DNA of 64,000 bases from NCBI GenBank assembly GCA_011009095.1, contig VTPC01008759.1, forward strand, positions 1 to 64,000, written 5' to 3'. Below the pieces are notes generated by a model. That model ran no database searches and was not told the DNA's origin. It worked only from the letters and a program-made list of their open reading frames with translations. Position numbers and translations under genes: made by a program. The DNA comes from Ignelater luminosus (lineage: Eukaryota > Arthropoda > Insecta > Coleoptera > Elateridae). This document shows, in pieces, positions 1 through 11,939 of this stretch (position 1 is its first letter; each line of letters opens with the position of its first letter).

Positions 1-2510
1 CAAATTGTAATTCCTAGAACCAGAGAATGGATTTACTTTGTTTAATATTGCTCAGGAGGATCACATTTCCAATTCATGTAAGTTTATTAAGGTTTGTTGG
101 CGAGATTCACTAATTGAAGATTTTAGTTCAACGTTTTATGTGTAATAACTCAATATGTCAATGTCATTATAGTTCAAAATTCTTCCTTATCTTTGTTCGT
201 TGGAAAAGTTCAAGATTCTTACTATATGTTGAGTTAACTTTGAGTAACGACAGTTTCAAGTTCTCATTTACAAACTCTGAAACTGAATACTTCCTTGAAT
301 TGTCTTTGTGTGGATCAAGCATTTTGGCAATAAAGCCGTGGATCTAATCTTTTGCTGTGGTAGGTTTCAAATTGTGTTCTATACGAACCAAGAGTAATGT
401 AACTTCAAAGCCTTTGTACTAATTTGAATTTATTTGTACACTAAAGCTAAATTTCCATACAGTTATACCAAGAACTGCATTTCAGTAATCCATCACATCT
501 GCCCTTATACAGATTCGAGCTAGCTATGTAGTAGTTACATTTTTGTTTCTGTTCTTGCATTTTCTTGCTTGCTCATAGAAGGCAAAATTATTCAATGAGC
601 ATTTAGTAATACAAATCCAGATTGATCTCCTCTATTACATAAGGTGTTTACATGGAAAAGATTCTGGACTGTATTCCTTAAGTTAAAACAAGAAGAAAGC
701 TTCATAAACGTGGGTCTAAAAACGCTTCGTTTCCGAAATACAGGATGTCAAACGTTTATTAAAAATTAAAAATTTCCCAACTTTTCCCAAAAAACGGTAT
801 TTTATAATTTCACGATATTTGGTAAATGTTATAGTAGGTTAATATAGTGGATCCTGGCCAACTATCTGCCGTAAAGATTGCCTCCACATGTGCATTCAGG
901 GACGGCGCTACAGGACTATGTAAAATATCTATTATCTATTTATAAAAGACTCGAAGAATTTCGTCTCGATTCCATGCTCGAACTCACTTCGCCAGCTATA
1001 GCTTCACTTTGCTTGTGCCCATGAGTACCATTTACACCATGCAAAGTGTATTTGTGGCAGGAGTCACTGTTTGGCCCATTTTTCAAGAAAACCCATATAA
1101 TATTGTAAAAGAACCACAAAAAATACACAAAAAGGTACTGTTGTTCCACATCCCTAAGACGACGTACAGTTTTTAAAACAAGTAATTGTTTCGGAAATGT
1201 AACATCTTTATAGGAACTTCTCTTCTTGTCTTGATTATGATTGATTGTGCTGATCTAAACTGAACATGCTTATTCTTGGCATAGTGCCCCAACAGTATTG
1301 CTAGCGTGATTTGAATGTTTTGCAAACAATCTAGTTGTTTTTGACATCGTAATTATTTCTTCTGTCTACCCAACTATTGTCACTTCTGTTTCTACTTTAT
1401 AGGATATTCATTTCACGATTTCTACCAATTTAGCCCATTGAACTTTTAAATTTCATCCTGGTATTTTTATCTTCATTCATTATACCTATTGTGTTAAATA
1501 TATTTCCAGTCTGTTTGCCATATAATAATAATTTAAAGGAATAATCGAAGGCAAAGTGTGGCAACTTCAATTTTTACATTACTGTAACACATCTTGTATC
1601 TCTTGTTTTTGAAAATGAAAGTTTATTTTTAGCGGTTTAGCTTATCGGTCCTTTTTCTCCTTAAATACATAAATGGGTTTAACGACGAGGATGGGATCTT
1701 AAATTACACCTAAAATATTGTTGATTAGAATTAGTATTAACACCAACTAACTCTGAATTCTTTCTGATTTCTGTCCAAAAACGAACTAGTTACGTATCAC
1801 AGTTTTTAAATAGTAATCAAACTTACAATTTATGGTTAGTTGTTGTAATGCTATTGAGAATTCTTGAATACCTTCATCTTCTTATTGCTTCCTTTGGTGA
1901 AATAAGAAATTCTCAAATAATGTAGTAACTGCTCATTACATCTGCCAACTCTCCGTAAGTTTTTTCTTTAAGCCTTTCTAATGACAGTATAGTGACAGTG
2001 AACGCATAGTATGTCGCAAAATTGGGAAATAAGTATCCTGCTTTCATTGAAAAAAACTTTAATTTCTAACGTTTTTAACCATCTTTAAAATTTTATTTTT
2101 GTCTGATCGCAGTTTTTTCCATCAAGTAACATTACCATTCTTGCCATTTCTTTGTTACTGTTTAGATTAGTTGCATATAGGTTTTTATTTTTGGGAAAAA
2201 TATGGCAACCTGAATCTTGAAAGCAACTTAGAAAATTATTCACATCTTGCTCTATTCAGAATAGATCAAGAAATCTTTCAGAAAACTCATTTATTATCTT
2301 TTCTGATGTTGGAAAGAGAAATAAAATATTGAGGTGACGTTACTGTAAATTACCATATGAAACTACCATATGCGCAGAGTTTCAAAGATTCCATGCGATC
2401 GGTATTACTTAAACCACAGACAGTGGTTCACTACCATCATTTCACTGACCTTCCTCTGTTTTCTCCACAAACCTTCTCGCAGTTGTAGTTAATATCAGCA
2501 TATGTCAGTC
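1..2510. other. A+T-rich non-coding stretch
   Basis: No exon, RNA gene or mobile element could be recognised. Short open frames (for example 114-347) have strongly A+T-driven amino-acid composition and no family signature. Likely intergenic or intronic. Confidence 0.6.
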
Positions 2511-2513
2511 TAT

Positions 2514-4588
2514 GTCAGACCGTTCCAAAAGTTTTAAACCTCAAATCTTTATATGCATTAAATGTTTCCTTCCAAAAAAGAGGCTTACCTGAATAAGCAA
2601 GTAAGATCTTTGTACAAAACAAACAACAATGATGCTTTTGTGATTTATAGTTCCAGTTGGTTAAGTCAAATCTATTACTTTCAGCTTGTAAAATCTGACG
2701 TTTTGTTGCTTAATAGTTCCGAGAAAACATCTATTTGTTGAAAACCCATAGAAGCTTTAGTGATCTGCTTCAGCAAGCCAATGTGGAAGACCTTTATCTT
2801 GCTAAATAAGCAAATTTTTAGGCGAACAAGTTGGTTTCAACGTAGAGAAGATTAATTACCACCGATAAGCGCACCTTTTTTTGACCAGAAGGTTTTACTA
2901 CGTATGTGATACTTTTTCTTGAAAAAAGAACTTTTAGTCCAGGAGCATATGAATCCAAAACCTACTTTTGTGTGCAGAATAGAAAAACAATTTCGATGGT
3001 GCCAGTCTCGGTTTGTAGGCGTACAGCAGTGGTGACATCATCAAAAGTGGCCTCACTTAGATAAATAGCATTTTCTCAGATCCCACTCGGATGTCAATGT
3101 TTAATATGTTATTCTAAAAGTATTAGAAAGTTCTTAATAGTGTTATATCGTCATAATCGTTTTTCCGCAATTCGCAAAAAAGTTAAATGTACGAAACTAC
3201 ACATGCCACTTATTAGTCAATGTAGGGCAAACGATCAGCATAATGAAACGACCATTCAATCCAATTTGTAGAGTATATCAGTAACTTTCCAATAAGTCAC
3301 TATACATTGAAATCAGTTAAATAGATTTAGAGATAAAAAAATTGGTTTGGGGATTAGGATGGTAGTGATATTACTATTTTAAGTTTGCATAATTGAACTA
3401 ATTTATTAGAGTAAATTCTCTGCCTCGTAATATTGGTAATATTGATCCGTATGATAATAGAATTGTAGTTCATAGTTTTACGCTTTTTTTAATTTGTTGA
3501 TCTGAACCTGCAGTATGGAAGCAATTTGATCGAGAGCATTGGGTTGTGAGTAAATACCAAGTTCCGTTCTGCACACTTGGCGTAGGCAAGGTTTTAGGGC
3601 ATGAAAACGTACCAAATGTGGTTGTTTCCAGATCAGTAAACATCGCAATGTTTAATCAACTCTGAAACATTGAGACTTTCCATCGCTAACAACATTTCTT
3701 TCATACACCTGTGTTAATTCAAGAACTACAAGGGTGCGAGTAGGAGCTTCGACAGCACAACAGAAGCTGTTTCCATCAATCAACTGATTGATTGTACTGT
3801 CATGGTAGAATGCTGTTCACAATTCAGTTATACCAGTGTTGTCAGTAAATGATCCAGTTGCACACAATGACTTGTTGATAATTTCATGATAACTCCACAA
3901 ATTGGATTGAACGGTTGTTTCATTTGCTAACCGTTTGCCCTACATTGATTTCTAAGTGGCTTGTGTAGTTTGGTATATTTACTTTTTTTATGGCTATGCT
4001 AAATATCTACAGGACACTTTTCAAGAATTTTCTAATATCTTTAGACTGAAATGTTAAACAGTGACATCCGAGTAGGATCTGGAAAAATGTCAATTACCTA
4101 ATTAAGGCCATTTTGATGATATCACCACAGCTATACGCCTCCAAATCGAGACACACCCACATCATTCTATCACTAACCCGTACATGAAAGTGGGTTTTGG
4201 GTACATACGCTCCTGGACTAAAAGTTCTTTTTTTAGAAGAAAGTATCATGCAGTAGAACGCCCTGGCCAAAAAAGGAGCGTTTATCAGTAGTGATTATTT
4301 TCATTTACATTGAAAGCAACTTATTCGCCCGAAATCTGCTTATTTAGCAACATGAAAACCTTTCACATTGGTTTGCTGAGACAGGGCACGTAAAGCTTCT
4401 TTGGATTTTGAGTATGGTGAAGAAAAAGCAAATAAACGTTTTATCGGAAAATGCGACATTATTGTTTTGGTTTGTAGAAAGATTTTACTCATTCAAAATT
4501 TGGAAGAATCAGGTAAAGCTTTTTTTCAGAGGAAAGATCTAAGTCATATAAACATCTGAGGTTTAAAACTTCTGGAGCGCTCTGACCT
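2514..4588. mobile_element. long inverted-repeat (foldback-like) element, about 2.1 kb
   Basis: Two arms of roughly 730-800 bp (about 2514-3310 and 3860-4588) are diverged reverse complements, separated by about 550 bp of unrelated sequence. Anchors visible by eye: outer GTCAGACCGTTCC at 2514 against GGAGCGCTCTGAC ending at 4586; TTTAAACCTCAAATC near 2534 against its complement near 4557; the stretch around AGTCCAGGAGC near 2936 against GCTCCTGGACT near 4209; and CAATCCAATTTGTAGAG near 3257 against its complement near 3898. Similarity looks like three-quarters or better, so the arms have diverged since formation. No transposase is visible in the spacer, and no convincing target-site duplication was found. 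It could be a foldback element, a non-autonomous DNA transposon with long TIRs, or an inverted duplication. A transcript across it would fold into a long hairpin. Confidence 0.8.
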
Positions 4589-4908
4589 AACACAAGATCG
4601 AATAACTTTGAAATAAATACACATCTTCCTAAAGACTTAAGTATTATTGCCGAGTTGAAATCTAGATCTAAATATTAACGGCAAACTGATATACTTTTTA
4701 CAAGAGTCTATCAATAATATCTCATTTTTGTTGTACGTTTACATTTTTGATGTATTATAATAGAAGTAAGAGTACCATTCACATCCGAGTTAAAGTCAGA
4801 CGTTGACTTCCAGCTATACTTGGCACTGTATTTTTTTAGAAGAACAATGCTTTGAATTGGATGGATAGGTGGAGCAACATTCAGGAACTTTAGCACTTAA
4901 TAGTGAAC

Positions 4909-5422
4909 AGGCTGATTGAGATTATCCTATTTTCAACCTTTTATCGCTATAAAGTAGAACCTAGACGTCTAGGGTGGTTTTTTATAATGTGAAATGCCAC
5001 CCTTTTTTCATCCTAGAAACTGCTAGAAAATAGATTGACAAACTAGATCCGGACCTATTGTGATCTAAATTCTATCCTAGACTTGCGCACTAAACGACGT
5101 TTCAATATTACCAACTGTTGCCGATAATGAAATAATTTTTATCTTTTTTATTCAACATTGTAACAAATAAACAAAAGAATAGCAGTTGGTTGTAAACACA
5201 AACTTTTTATAAAAACTGAGATATAAATTGAGGTTAAGGTAAACAAAATGCAAAACGTGCAAAACTTTGTAGGTTGTTGTGGTAGCTTGGGAAAATTAAC
5301 TTCGGTAAACTTCAAGTTAAATACCAAAACTTGGTTCGAAACTAGGTTTTATTCTAGGATGAAAATAGATTCAAGTTTGATCCTAAAAAATAGGTTGAAA
5401 AAAGGGTAATGTCAATCAGCCT
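4909..5422. mobile_element. small non-autonomous TIR element (MITE-like)
   Basis: The left end AGGCTGATTGAGATTATCCT (from 4909) is nearly the reverse complement of the right end, which finishes at 5422 with GTCAATCAGCCT. Similarity continues inward for about 40 bp through a TTTTCAACC segment. The interior is A+T-rich without an open frame and has smaller internal inverted repeats built on CCTAGA/TCTAGG motifs. The length of about 514 bp and absence of coding capacity fit a MITE. The target duplication is not clear, so the superfamily is not assigned. Confidence 0.6.
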
Positions 5423-5429
5423 TTAGTTA

Positions 5430-7130
5430 TGTTAGTATGTTTGGGCTCACTGATGCAGTAAGGCATCATATTATACGAAAGAGATCGTACTTTTAGTTAA
5501 AACCTCACAAAAGATCTCAAATGAAATCAAAGTACCCACTTTCGGTATTATGTACATATTACGCAGGTAAGCATTTCGTGGATTTTATAAATCAATTTAG
5601 ACCAGAACTGCATATCCTGGAAACAGATCTACTTATCAAAAATCCTACATAAAACTAATTAAAACATCTTTTGTATGTTATGCCTTATCTAGGGGCAGCT
5701 TTCTGATGTATGGTGAAAAATATTTATTCAGTGTTTAAATTTATCTAAGTAAATACCATATAACTCTATAAGCACAAGAAACAACATCGCATTAAAAGAA
5801 TATAATCTTCAATAAATAAAACTTTGTATTTCCACAATAATTATCTTTATATTTGCAAGATTATGTAATTTCCACATTTACGTTTCTTATGCTACAAATT
5901 AACAACTTTTTATATTTTAATTATTTAGTAGCTTCTGTATGATTAGTCGTATTTAAATCAATTAAAAATTGATTTATCAAGGTTAACTTCCAATAAGTTG
6001 GAATAATTTCTAAATCTCCTAATTAATCCATGAATTAATAGAAAATGATTATAATTTACGTAAAGAATTTTCTAATTTAAAGAAATTTAAATGACAAGCA
6101 TAATAAATAATTTTATTAACAAGATCTTTAACTATGACATTCTGAAATCAGAAACGAAACCAAAATAAATTTTTATTTGTAAATTTCCGGTCTAGATCTG
6201 TCAGATGTTCATTTAAACTTATACATAATCCTATGCAAAACAGGTTAATTACTAAATTTAATGTAAATTAACTTTTTTAACGATTTTTGATAAATTTTAT
6301 GTTAAATAAAGTTTGATATTTAATTTATGTTTTGCATATTATACCATCTTGAAATTTAATTAATTTGAGTAAATTAAAACTAAATTATGCAGAAAAGAAA
6401 TAACGAAATAAAATTCTGAAGTGTTTGTTCCGAATATTATTTTTTTATTAACCCAGAAAAATTCTTTCTTATCAATTTTATTTCCTCCACCTATTCCTGC
6501 TGATATAAAAATATTCAAGGGAAGAAATTGAAATTAGACACAAGAAGAGCCTATAACTTAGAGTTTTTACACACTTCTTCCACAAGTACGCACTTGCTTT
6601 TCTTGGGAAAAATCTCATAACCATCAAAAAATAATAATTCCTTTTTTCCCCTGCTTTCGTTACTATGACGACGCACGATCCTGGAAGCGAGCTTATTATC
6701 CTTATATACCCTTCGTTATTTGGTTCGTTCGGCTCATTCATTTTTTTGCTTTACCCTGCTGTAGAAGAGATTGAAATCAGTGACATCTTTAGTTCTAATT
6801 ACTTATTATTAAATGTTAACATGAAATAATCTTCTGCAAATAAATCTCTGACAATCAGTTTCGTATTTTTTGTTTCCTTAACTTCAGAGACTCAAATTTA
6901 AATTAATTCCTATTAGGTATACATTTTATGTTAAATTTAATCTTATTAAAACAAAAATTTATGTATTCTAGATTTAATTACTTACACGTTTCGCTCTTGT
7001 TGAGATACACCATCTTCATGGTTGTTCTTATGGCCGTTTGTTGTCAACTTAATTTTAAACCATTCAAAGTCGTTCATGCTGGTTAATGGGATGTAAATCA
7101 ATTGTAATGCAAATAAATTCTTAGAAGTAT
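5430..7130. other. A+T-rich non-coding stretch
   Basis: Very A+T-rich, with many TAATTA-type runs. An 87-codon minus-strand frame at 6478-6741 matches nothing I recognise and lacks coding-like composition. No repeat structure was seen. Confidence 0.5.
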
Positions 7131-7154
7131 TATAAAACTGCGCCTGTAAATTTC

Positions 7155-7290
7155 TTTAATTGACTAGAGCGCCGCCCTAGTGGCCGTTATCACGAAGAAA
7201 ACGCCACACCCGCGTCAGATTTAGCGCATTGCATATAAATTCGACTGCAATGCAATATTAAACTCGTTTTATTGTTATTTTCATCTCATC
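7155..7290. promoter_or_regulatory. G+C-richer island with CTCF-like motif
   Basis: An abrupt G+C-rich patch inside very A+T-rich DNA. Positions 7168-7183 read AGCGCCGCCCTAGTGG, resembling the CTCF consensus (AGCGCC, two or three bases, CTAGTGG) but with one extra base. It is followed by CACCCGCG and GCATTGCATATAAA. This is motif-level evidence only; the island could also be a short unrecognised exon or a conserved non-coding element. Confidence 0.35.
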
Positions 7291-7489
7291 TACACTTTTA
7301 TTAAGTTTCAAATTACAATAAAAGCAATCGTATAAACGAAGTTTCAGCCATTCTAAGGCAATAAACGGGACCGACCGTATGAAAGAGAAGCAAAAAAAAA
7401 GTAGAAAATATTAATAAAGTAATTACGAGAGTTTTTATTCGCTCCTCATACGGGTGTGAGAAATTCAAACAGCGTGATTCCTTTACAAA

Positions 7490-8000
7490 CATTTTAATGG
7501 TGGGCACGCGCTTTATAAATCAAATCGTTTAATATCTTTTACAGATTCAATATGCCATGGTAAAAAGCCAGCGGCTAATCCCGTGTAAAACCACATAAGC
7601 TCGTCGAAGGGTGCATGTTCCCACATATAATATAGGGTGCATATAATATTATTATTCATACTTTTATTATTATTGTTTTCAGAGGGTGTAATTTAATATC
7701 TTGTGAAAATATGCTTGCACAATATCTTTATTTTATTAAATTTGTAAAATACAATTTTGTCTTACTACAAAAATTAATACAAATAAGTGAATAAATTAAC
7801 CAAATAATAAAATCAAAGGTGGATTCATACATAATACAACAAATGAAAAAATTAAAATTAGTGACTGACTCATAAAATGTTAATAAGCACGAAGGGATTT
7901 AGATAAACGAACAATACAGGGTGTTTATGTTATAAATTAAGTCGCCGTGGGCGTTTCCAGCATTCTATAACACGTGCCTTTTGTCCAAAATGATTGATCG
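7490..8000. promoter_or_regulatory. candidate regulatory island with Otx/bicoid-type, E-box and Pbx/Hox-type motifs
   Basis: Several recognisable factor-type motifs lie in otherwise plain A+T-rich DNA: GGCTAATCCCG at 7573-7583 (TAATCC is the bicoid/Otx core), an E-box CACGTG at 7971-7976, and TGATTGAT at 7991-7998 (Pbx/exd-Hox half-site type). Such short motifs also occur by chance, so this is a suggestion. Confidence 0.3.
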
Positions 8001-9570
8001 TGATTCATTATTAAAATAATAAAGATTACATATAATAGTTTTAGGTTGTTGTTCGTATGCAAATAATTCCCTTGTAATCTTATTTGTACTAGAGAATATT
8101 GATGTATAGAGATTATTCTTGTTCTTTTCTTTATACTATTTTTAATATTGCTGATGTGTATACCAGGTTTAAAATATAAAACATTTTTGAATTGTTGCGT
8201 TTTCTTTTTTTTTGAGGTTAAATATCACTTTTACCTATCAGCTTGCTGATTATTATCCTGACGCTCATTGGTTCAAAGTCGTCACTTTTCAGGGAAAATT
8301 GAAATATGGAACCCTATACAAAGCGAGATTTTCATTATATTTTAGCAACTTTTAAGGTATTGACAATATTGTTGGAAGATTTATTTACAAGTTCACAAAA
8401 ACCAAAATTTTAAATAAGTGCAATCGTTTTTTTACAAAGAATTGATTATGACTATTGCATTCCTCATCGTTAGATATTTTTATTGTATTAATATCTCTAC
8501 TAAGATTTAGTCTTATTCTTTCTGTCTACTTTATTAGTCTATTACAGGCAGGAAACGGAAAAATAATGATTTCTGTCAAGTCCCTTTTTGCCCATACCAA
8601 TTCTAAATTATTCAAATCCTAACTCGACTTGATTGCTTTATGGAACAACCAGTAGGTTTGATCATAGTAAACAAATTCAATTCCTGTAAAGCAAGTAAAT
8701 TAAAAATTACATTCTAGTTTTACCATATCTGTAAACACCATCTCTCTTTTTTTCTCTCTGTTTTCCTTATCCAGTTACAATGAAAAATGTAGAATTTTTC
8801 CGGAAATATATTTAAGTCTACCGCTTTGTTCCTTTAGCAAAGTTTCGATATTTCGGAAAATTCATCATTGCTGCCGTTTAGTCACACGCCTATGGATTCA
8901 AATGAAATATATCGAGACCGATCAACTGTCGATGCTTTTGCTGCTAGATATCTTCGTAATTGATCAGGATCGCTTTTTCGGCAAGGCCTCTTAGGCGTGG
9001 ATCTTAAACGCCACGGTTTTTGGGGGCACCATGTGGTAGGCCACTCTAAATTCTTCGTTTTCTGCAGAGGTAGATCAAAGACTTAGATTTTTTAAATATC
9101 TTTAAATTCCAATAAATATGATTTTTCAAAATTAATGCCTCTACTTGAACAAAAAACTGTTTGAACCCAGCTAACGTTTCGACCTATCCATGGCCCCTGC
9201 CGTTGTAGTTATCAAAAGCGAAAATAAAGTTAGAAATAATTTAGACAAAACTGCTATATAGGTGTTTTGGAGCTCATCACTAGATTCTCTCAAGCAGGCC
9301 CGGCTGGAAATTTTGTAAGGCCTCGGGGAAAAGCATTAATGAGAACCCAAAATATTTTCAAAAAGAACTTTTTATAGAACAATTGAAACATCAAAACTTC
9401 TATTATCAGATTTTCTTAGAAATTTTCAAGTACGGAGTCTCGACCCAAAGCTTCTGAGTCGACCCTACTTACAAGTCGTAAGAAATATAATTTATTTTTA
9501 ATGATCATTTAATTGTAATTCATTGAATTGCTTAATAAATAATAATAAAACCAACTTTTTACTTTCTGGC
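8000..9570. other. non-coding stretch, nothing recognised
   Basis: No exon or classified repeat was identified. The segment 8950-9050 is G+C-richer and contains the imperfect inverted pair GGCGT/ACGCC (8992-9012), but nothing identifies it. Confidence 0.45.
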
Positions 9571-9589
9571 TCTTGTGCGATTCAGGCTG

Positions 9590-9900
9590 TGAGCTCCTAA
9601 AACTTGCGCGCTTTAAATTAGGTAAATTATATGTATTTTCAACGAACTCCGCTAGGAGTCGTTATGAAATTTGCGAATTCTGCGTGTTTGTCTGTCTGTA
9701 CGCATTTTTTTTAAATTTTGAAATTTTGACAGATTTGGATTCTACATCAAAAACTAAATACAACATGATGTCTTTGTTTTTTGATATCTCTTCGGGAACA
9801 TGGTCAAAATGGCACTTGAAATTTAAAAATTTTTCAAAACTGTTGCTTGAATTTAGTAACAAAACGGAGTTCGTTGTGGTTCTGCTTTGACAACTCTATG
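9590..9900 (+). repeat. possible dispersed repeat with TGTTTGTCTGTCTGT motif
   Basis: The segment includes TGCGTGTTTGTCTGTCTGTA near 9680-9700 and is open on both strands for most of its length, which is unusual for the surrounding composition. I have an impression of similar motif-bearing dispersed repeats in other insect genomes, but cannot verify it here. No second copy was noticed in this window. Confidence 0.25.
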
Positions 9901-10859
9901 CCTACAAAGTTTTACCTAATCAGTGTATAAAGGCCTCAATTCAATTGAGAGAAGAGCATGTATGGTGTGTACCTGGCCCAATTTGGCCCCGGAGTCTATG
10001 GACGTTTTAGTTTCTGTATTATATCTTCTAACCTGGCAAAAGGTTGGGATTTCTTTTTGTCCTACTTAGTCCCCATACTGGTTTGGTCCTAAACTGCTAG
10101 TTCCTCGAGCCACTCAAATTCTGGTCAACTTAACAAATACATGAATAAATGTATACCACTGAGGTAAGTTTTTCATTTTCTAGAATATGCAGATTTGGTT
10201 TCTTTTTGAAGGCTTGTTATTTTTCATAGCTAATCAAGAAATTTCAATTTTCCAATTTTCTCGACTTGGAAATCCTAGATTTCTATTAATCATCTGCAGA
10301 GAGCTTTTCAAAAATTGGTTCATATGGGCGTTAATGCAATGCATATTTTTACTTAGATCAGCTTATGGGCATTCGAGCTACCTTCAAGGCTAACACTAGC
10401 ACCGGAAGCAAAGATCTTAATTAGAAGGACTCAACCCTCACTGCCTTCATGTGCTCGGTGCCAATGATATAAGTGTTACACGAAGAAGATACGAGATCGC
10501 TTCTTTCCCCTTTCTGATTAGTCGTAAATATGTGAAGCCAAGTAAGGTTTGTCTACTTTATACTGACCCAAAATTATATCAAGGGTAGTAGAATAAACAG
10601 TTTTGTTTCAAAGTACTTTTTATTTATGAATATCTAACTTCTATACTGATAAAAATGATAGATGTATTTTAATAAACCCTGAAAGAATTTTTATCAGCCG
10701 CAAAAAATTACTTTGACCCTTTTTTGATTTCTTCTAATCCAAAACTTTCTTGATCTTTTTAACCTAGAACTTTCTTACGTTCATATTCATTTGCTTCAGG
10801 TATCTGTCTGTTAGCTGTCATTTAAAAATGCTACCAGTAAGAAAACAAAATATGTTCAG

Positions 10860-11939
10860 TTATCCGAGTTTGAATAGGGTAGAAATATAGGCCTTTATGA
10901 AGATGGCATTTCATGCAGAGAAATTGCAAATTGGGTAGGTAGAAATAAAGGTATGCTTTGCGTTATTGTCGGGCACAGACAGAAGAGAATCGGAAACGAC
11001 GTCACCAGGGAAGGAAGGAAATGTGCTACAGAACGCTAAGATCGATTGCTTAGACAATTGGCCAAAAGAGACAGATTTACGTCAACAAGGGGTATGGAGT
11101 AGAATTTCAATGACAACAATATACCAAAAATTTAGATACTTTGGACTGTGCTCTTATCCGACCACAATCAGTGCTAAAATGTATCAGCTAGAGAAGGCAG
11201 TATGACTCTTCAGCTTACAAACACATAACTGTTCGGTCGAGTTCATTTTGCAAATCGGTGTGTGCTACGCATTGCATTGACGTTCGTCTGGTTGGACATG
11301 TGTTTGCAATTTGTTCTTCCGTCTTGTTTTGTTTGTGATACACCTATGGCATGCATTTTGATAATTCACACTGCCTTCTCTAACTAATAAATTTTTACTC
11401 CTAAATGCAGAACAGATTCGAGTGATGTGATGAACAGGGAAACTGGAATTTCGAATAGAATATCGTGATATTTAGTGACAAATTCCGTTTTTGTTTTGGC
11501 TATGACCGATAGTCGCCCGAGAGTGAGAAGACAAGGCTTGAGATTATCGTAAGGGGCGCTATTTGTTTGGGAAGTATATTTAGTGCTCATTCAGGGCTTT
11601 TCTGTACATTCAAAGCATTGATCATGCATTTTTCAACAGGATAATGCACATCCGTATGTTTCACGTGTTACATTACAAGAGCTTCAAGTGTATAATGTTA
11701 ATTTACTGCCATAGCTTCCAAGATGCTTGGGCTTATCGTACATTGAATATGTATGGGACATGAAAGATAGGCGATTGTCACTTTTGCAGCACCATCCAGT
11801 AATACTAGCTACTTTTCGCCATGAGGTTCAGGTTAACTAAGAAGCTCTTCCATAAGAAGATATTGATCACTTTGTTCGGTCAATGCCTAGACATGCCAAT
11901 GAATAATTAAGGATGAGAGGACGACCCACACATTATTAA
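10860..11939 (+). pseudogene. decayed Tc1-like (Tc1/mariner superfamily) transposase
   Basis: Remnant of a cut-and-paste transposase. The N-terminal helix-turn-helix is readable as LSEFE, stop, GRNIGLYEDGISCREIANW (from 10860), matching the family pattern LSEFERGRIIGL..G.S.REIA. The first catalytic aspartate region is visible as VIFSDKFRFCFGYD (about 11465-11505; family FSDESRF). The second is QDNAHPYVSRVTLQELQV (from 11637; family QDNARPH). The third lies in SYIEYVWDMKDRRL (about 11735-11775). The reading ends in RGRPTHY and a stop at 11937-11939, as usual for this family. Several stops and frame changes break the frame, and a 190-bp element is inserted at 11191-11380. Without that insert the coding span is about 890 bp, somewhat short of the usual 340-codon protein. 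Terminal repeats were not located. It is an inactive relic. Confidence 0.85.
11191..11380. mobile_element. 190-bp TA-flanked MITE nested in the Tc1-like relic
   Basis: The ends are inverted repeats: GAGAAGGCAGTATGA at 11191-11205 and TCACACTGCCTTCTC ending at 11380. It is flanked on both sides by TA (11189-11190 and 11381-11382), the target duplication expected of Tc1/mariner-type transposition. There is no coding capacity. Removing it and one TA rejoins the host transposase between its N-terminal DNA-binding part and its catalytic part, so it is a later insertion. Confidence 0.85.
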
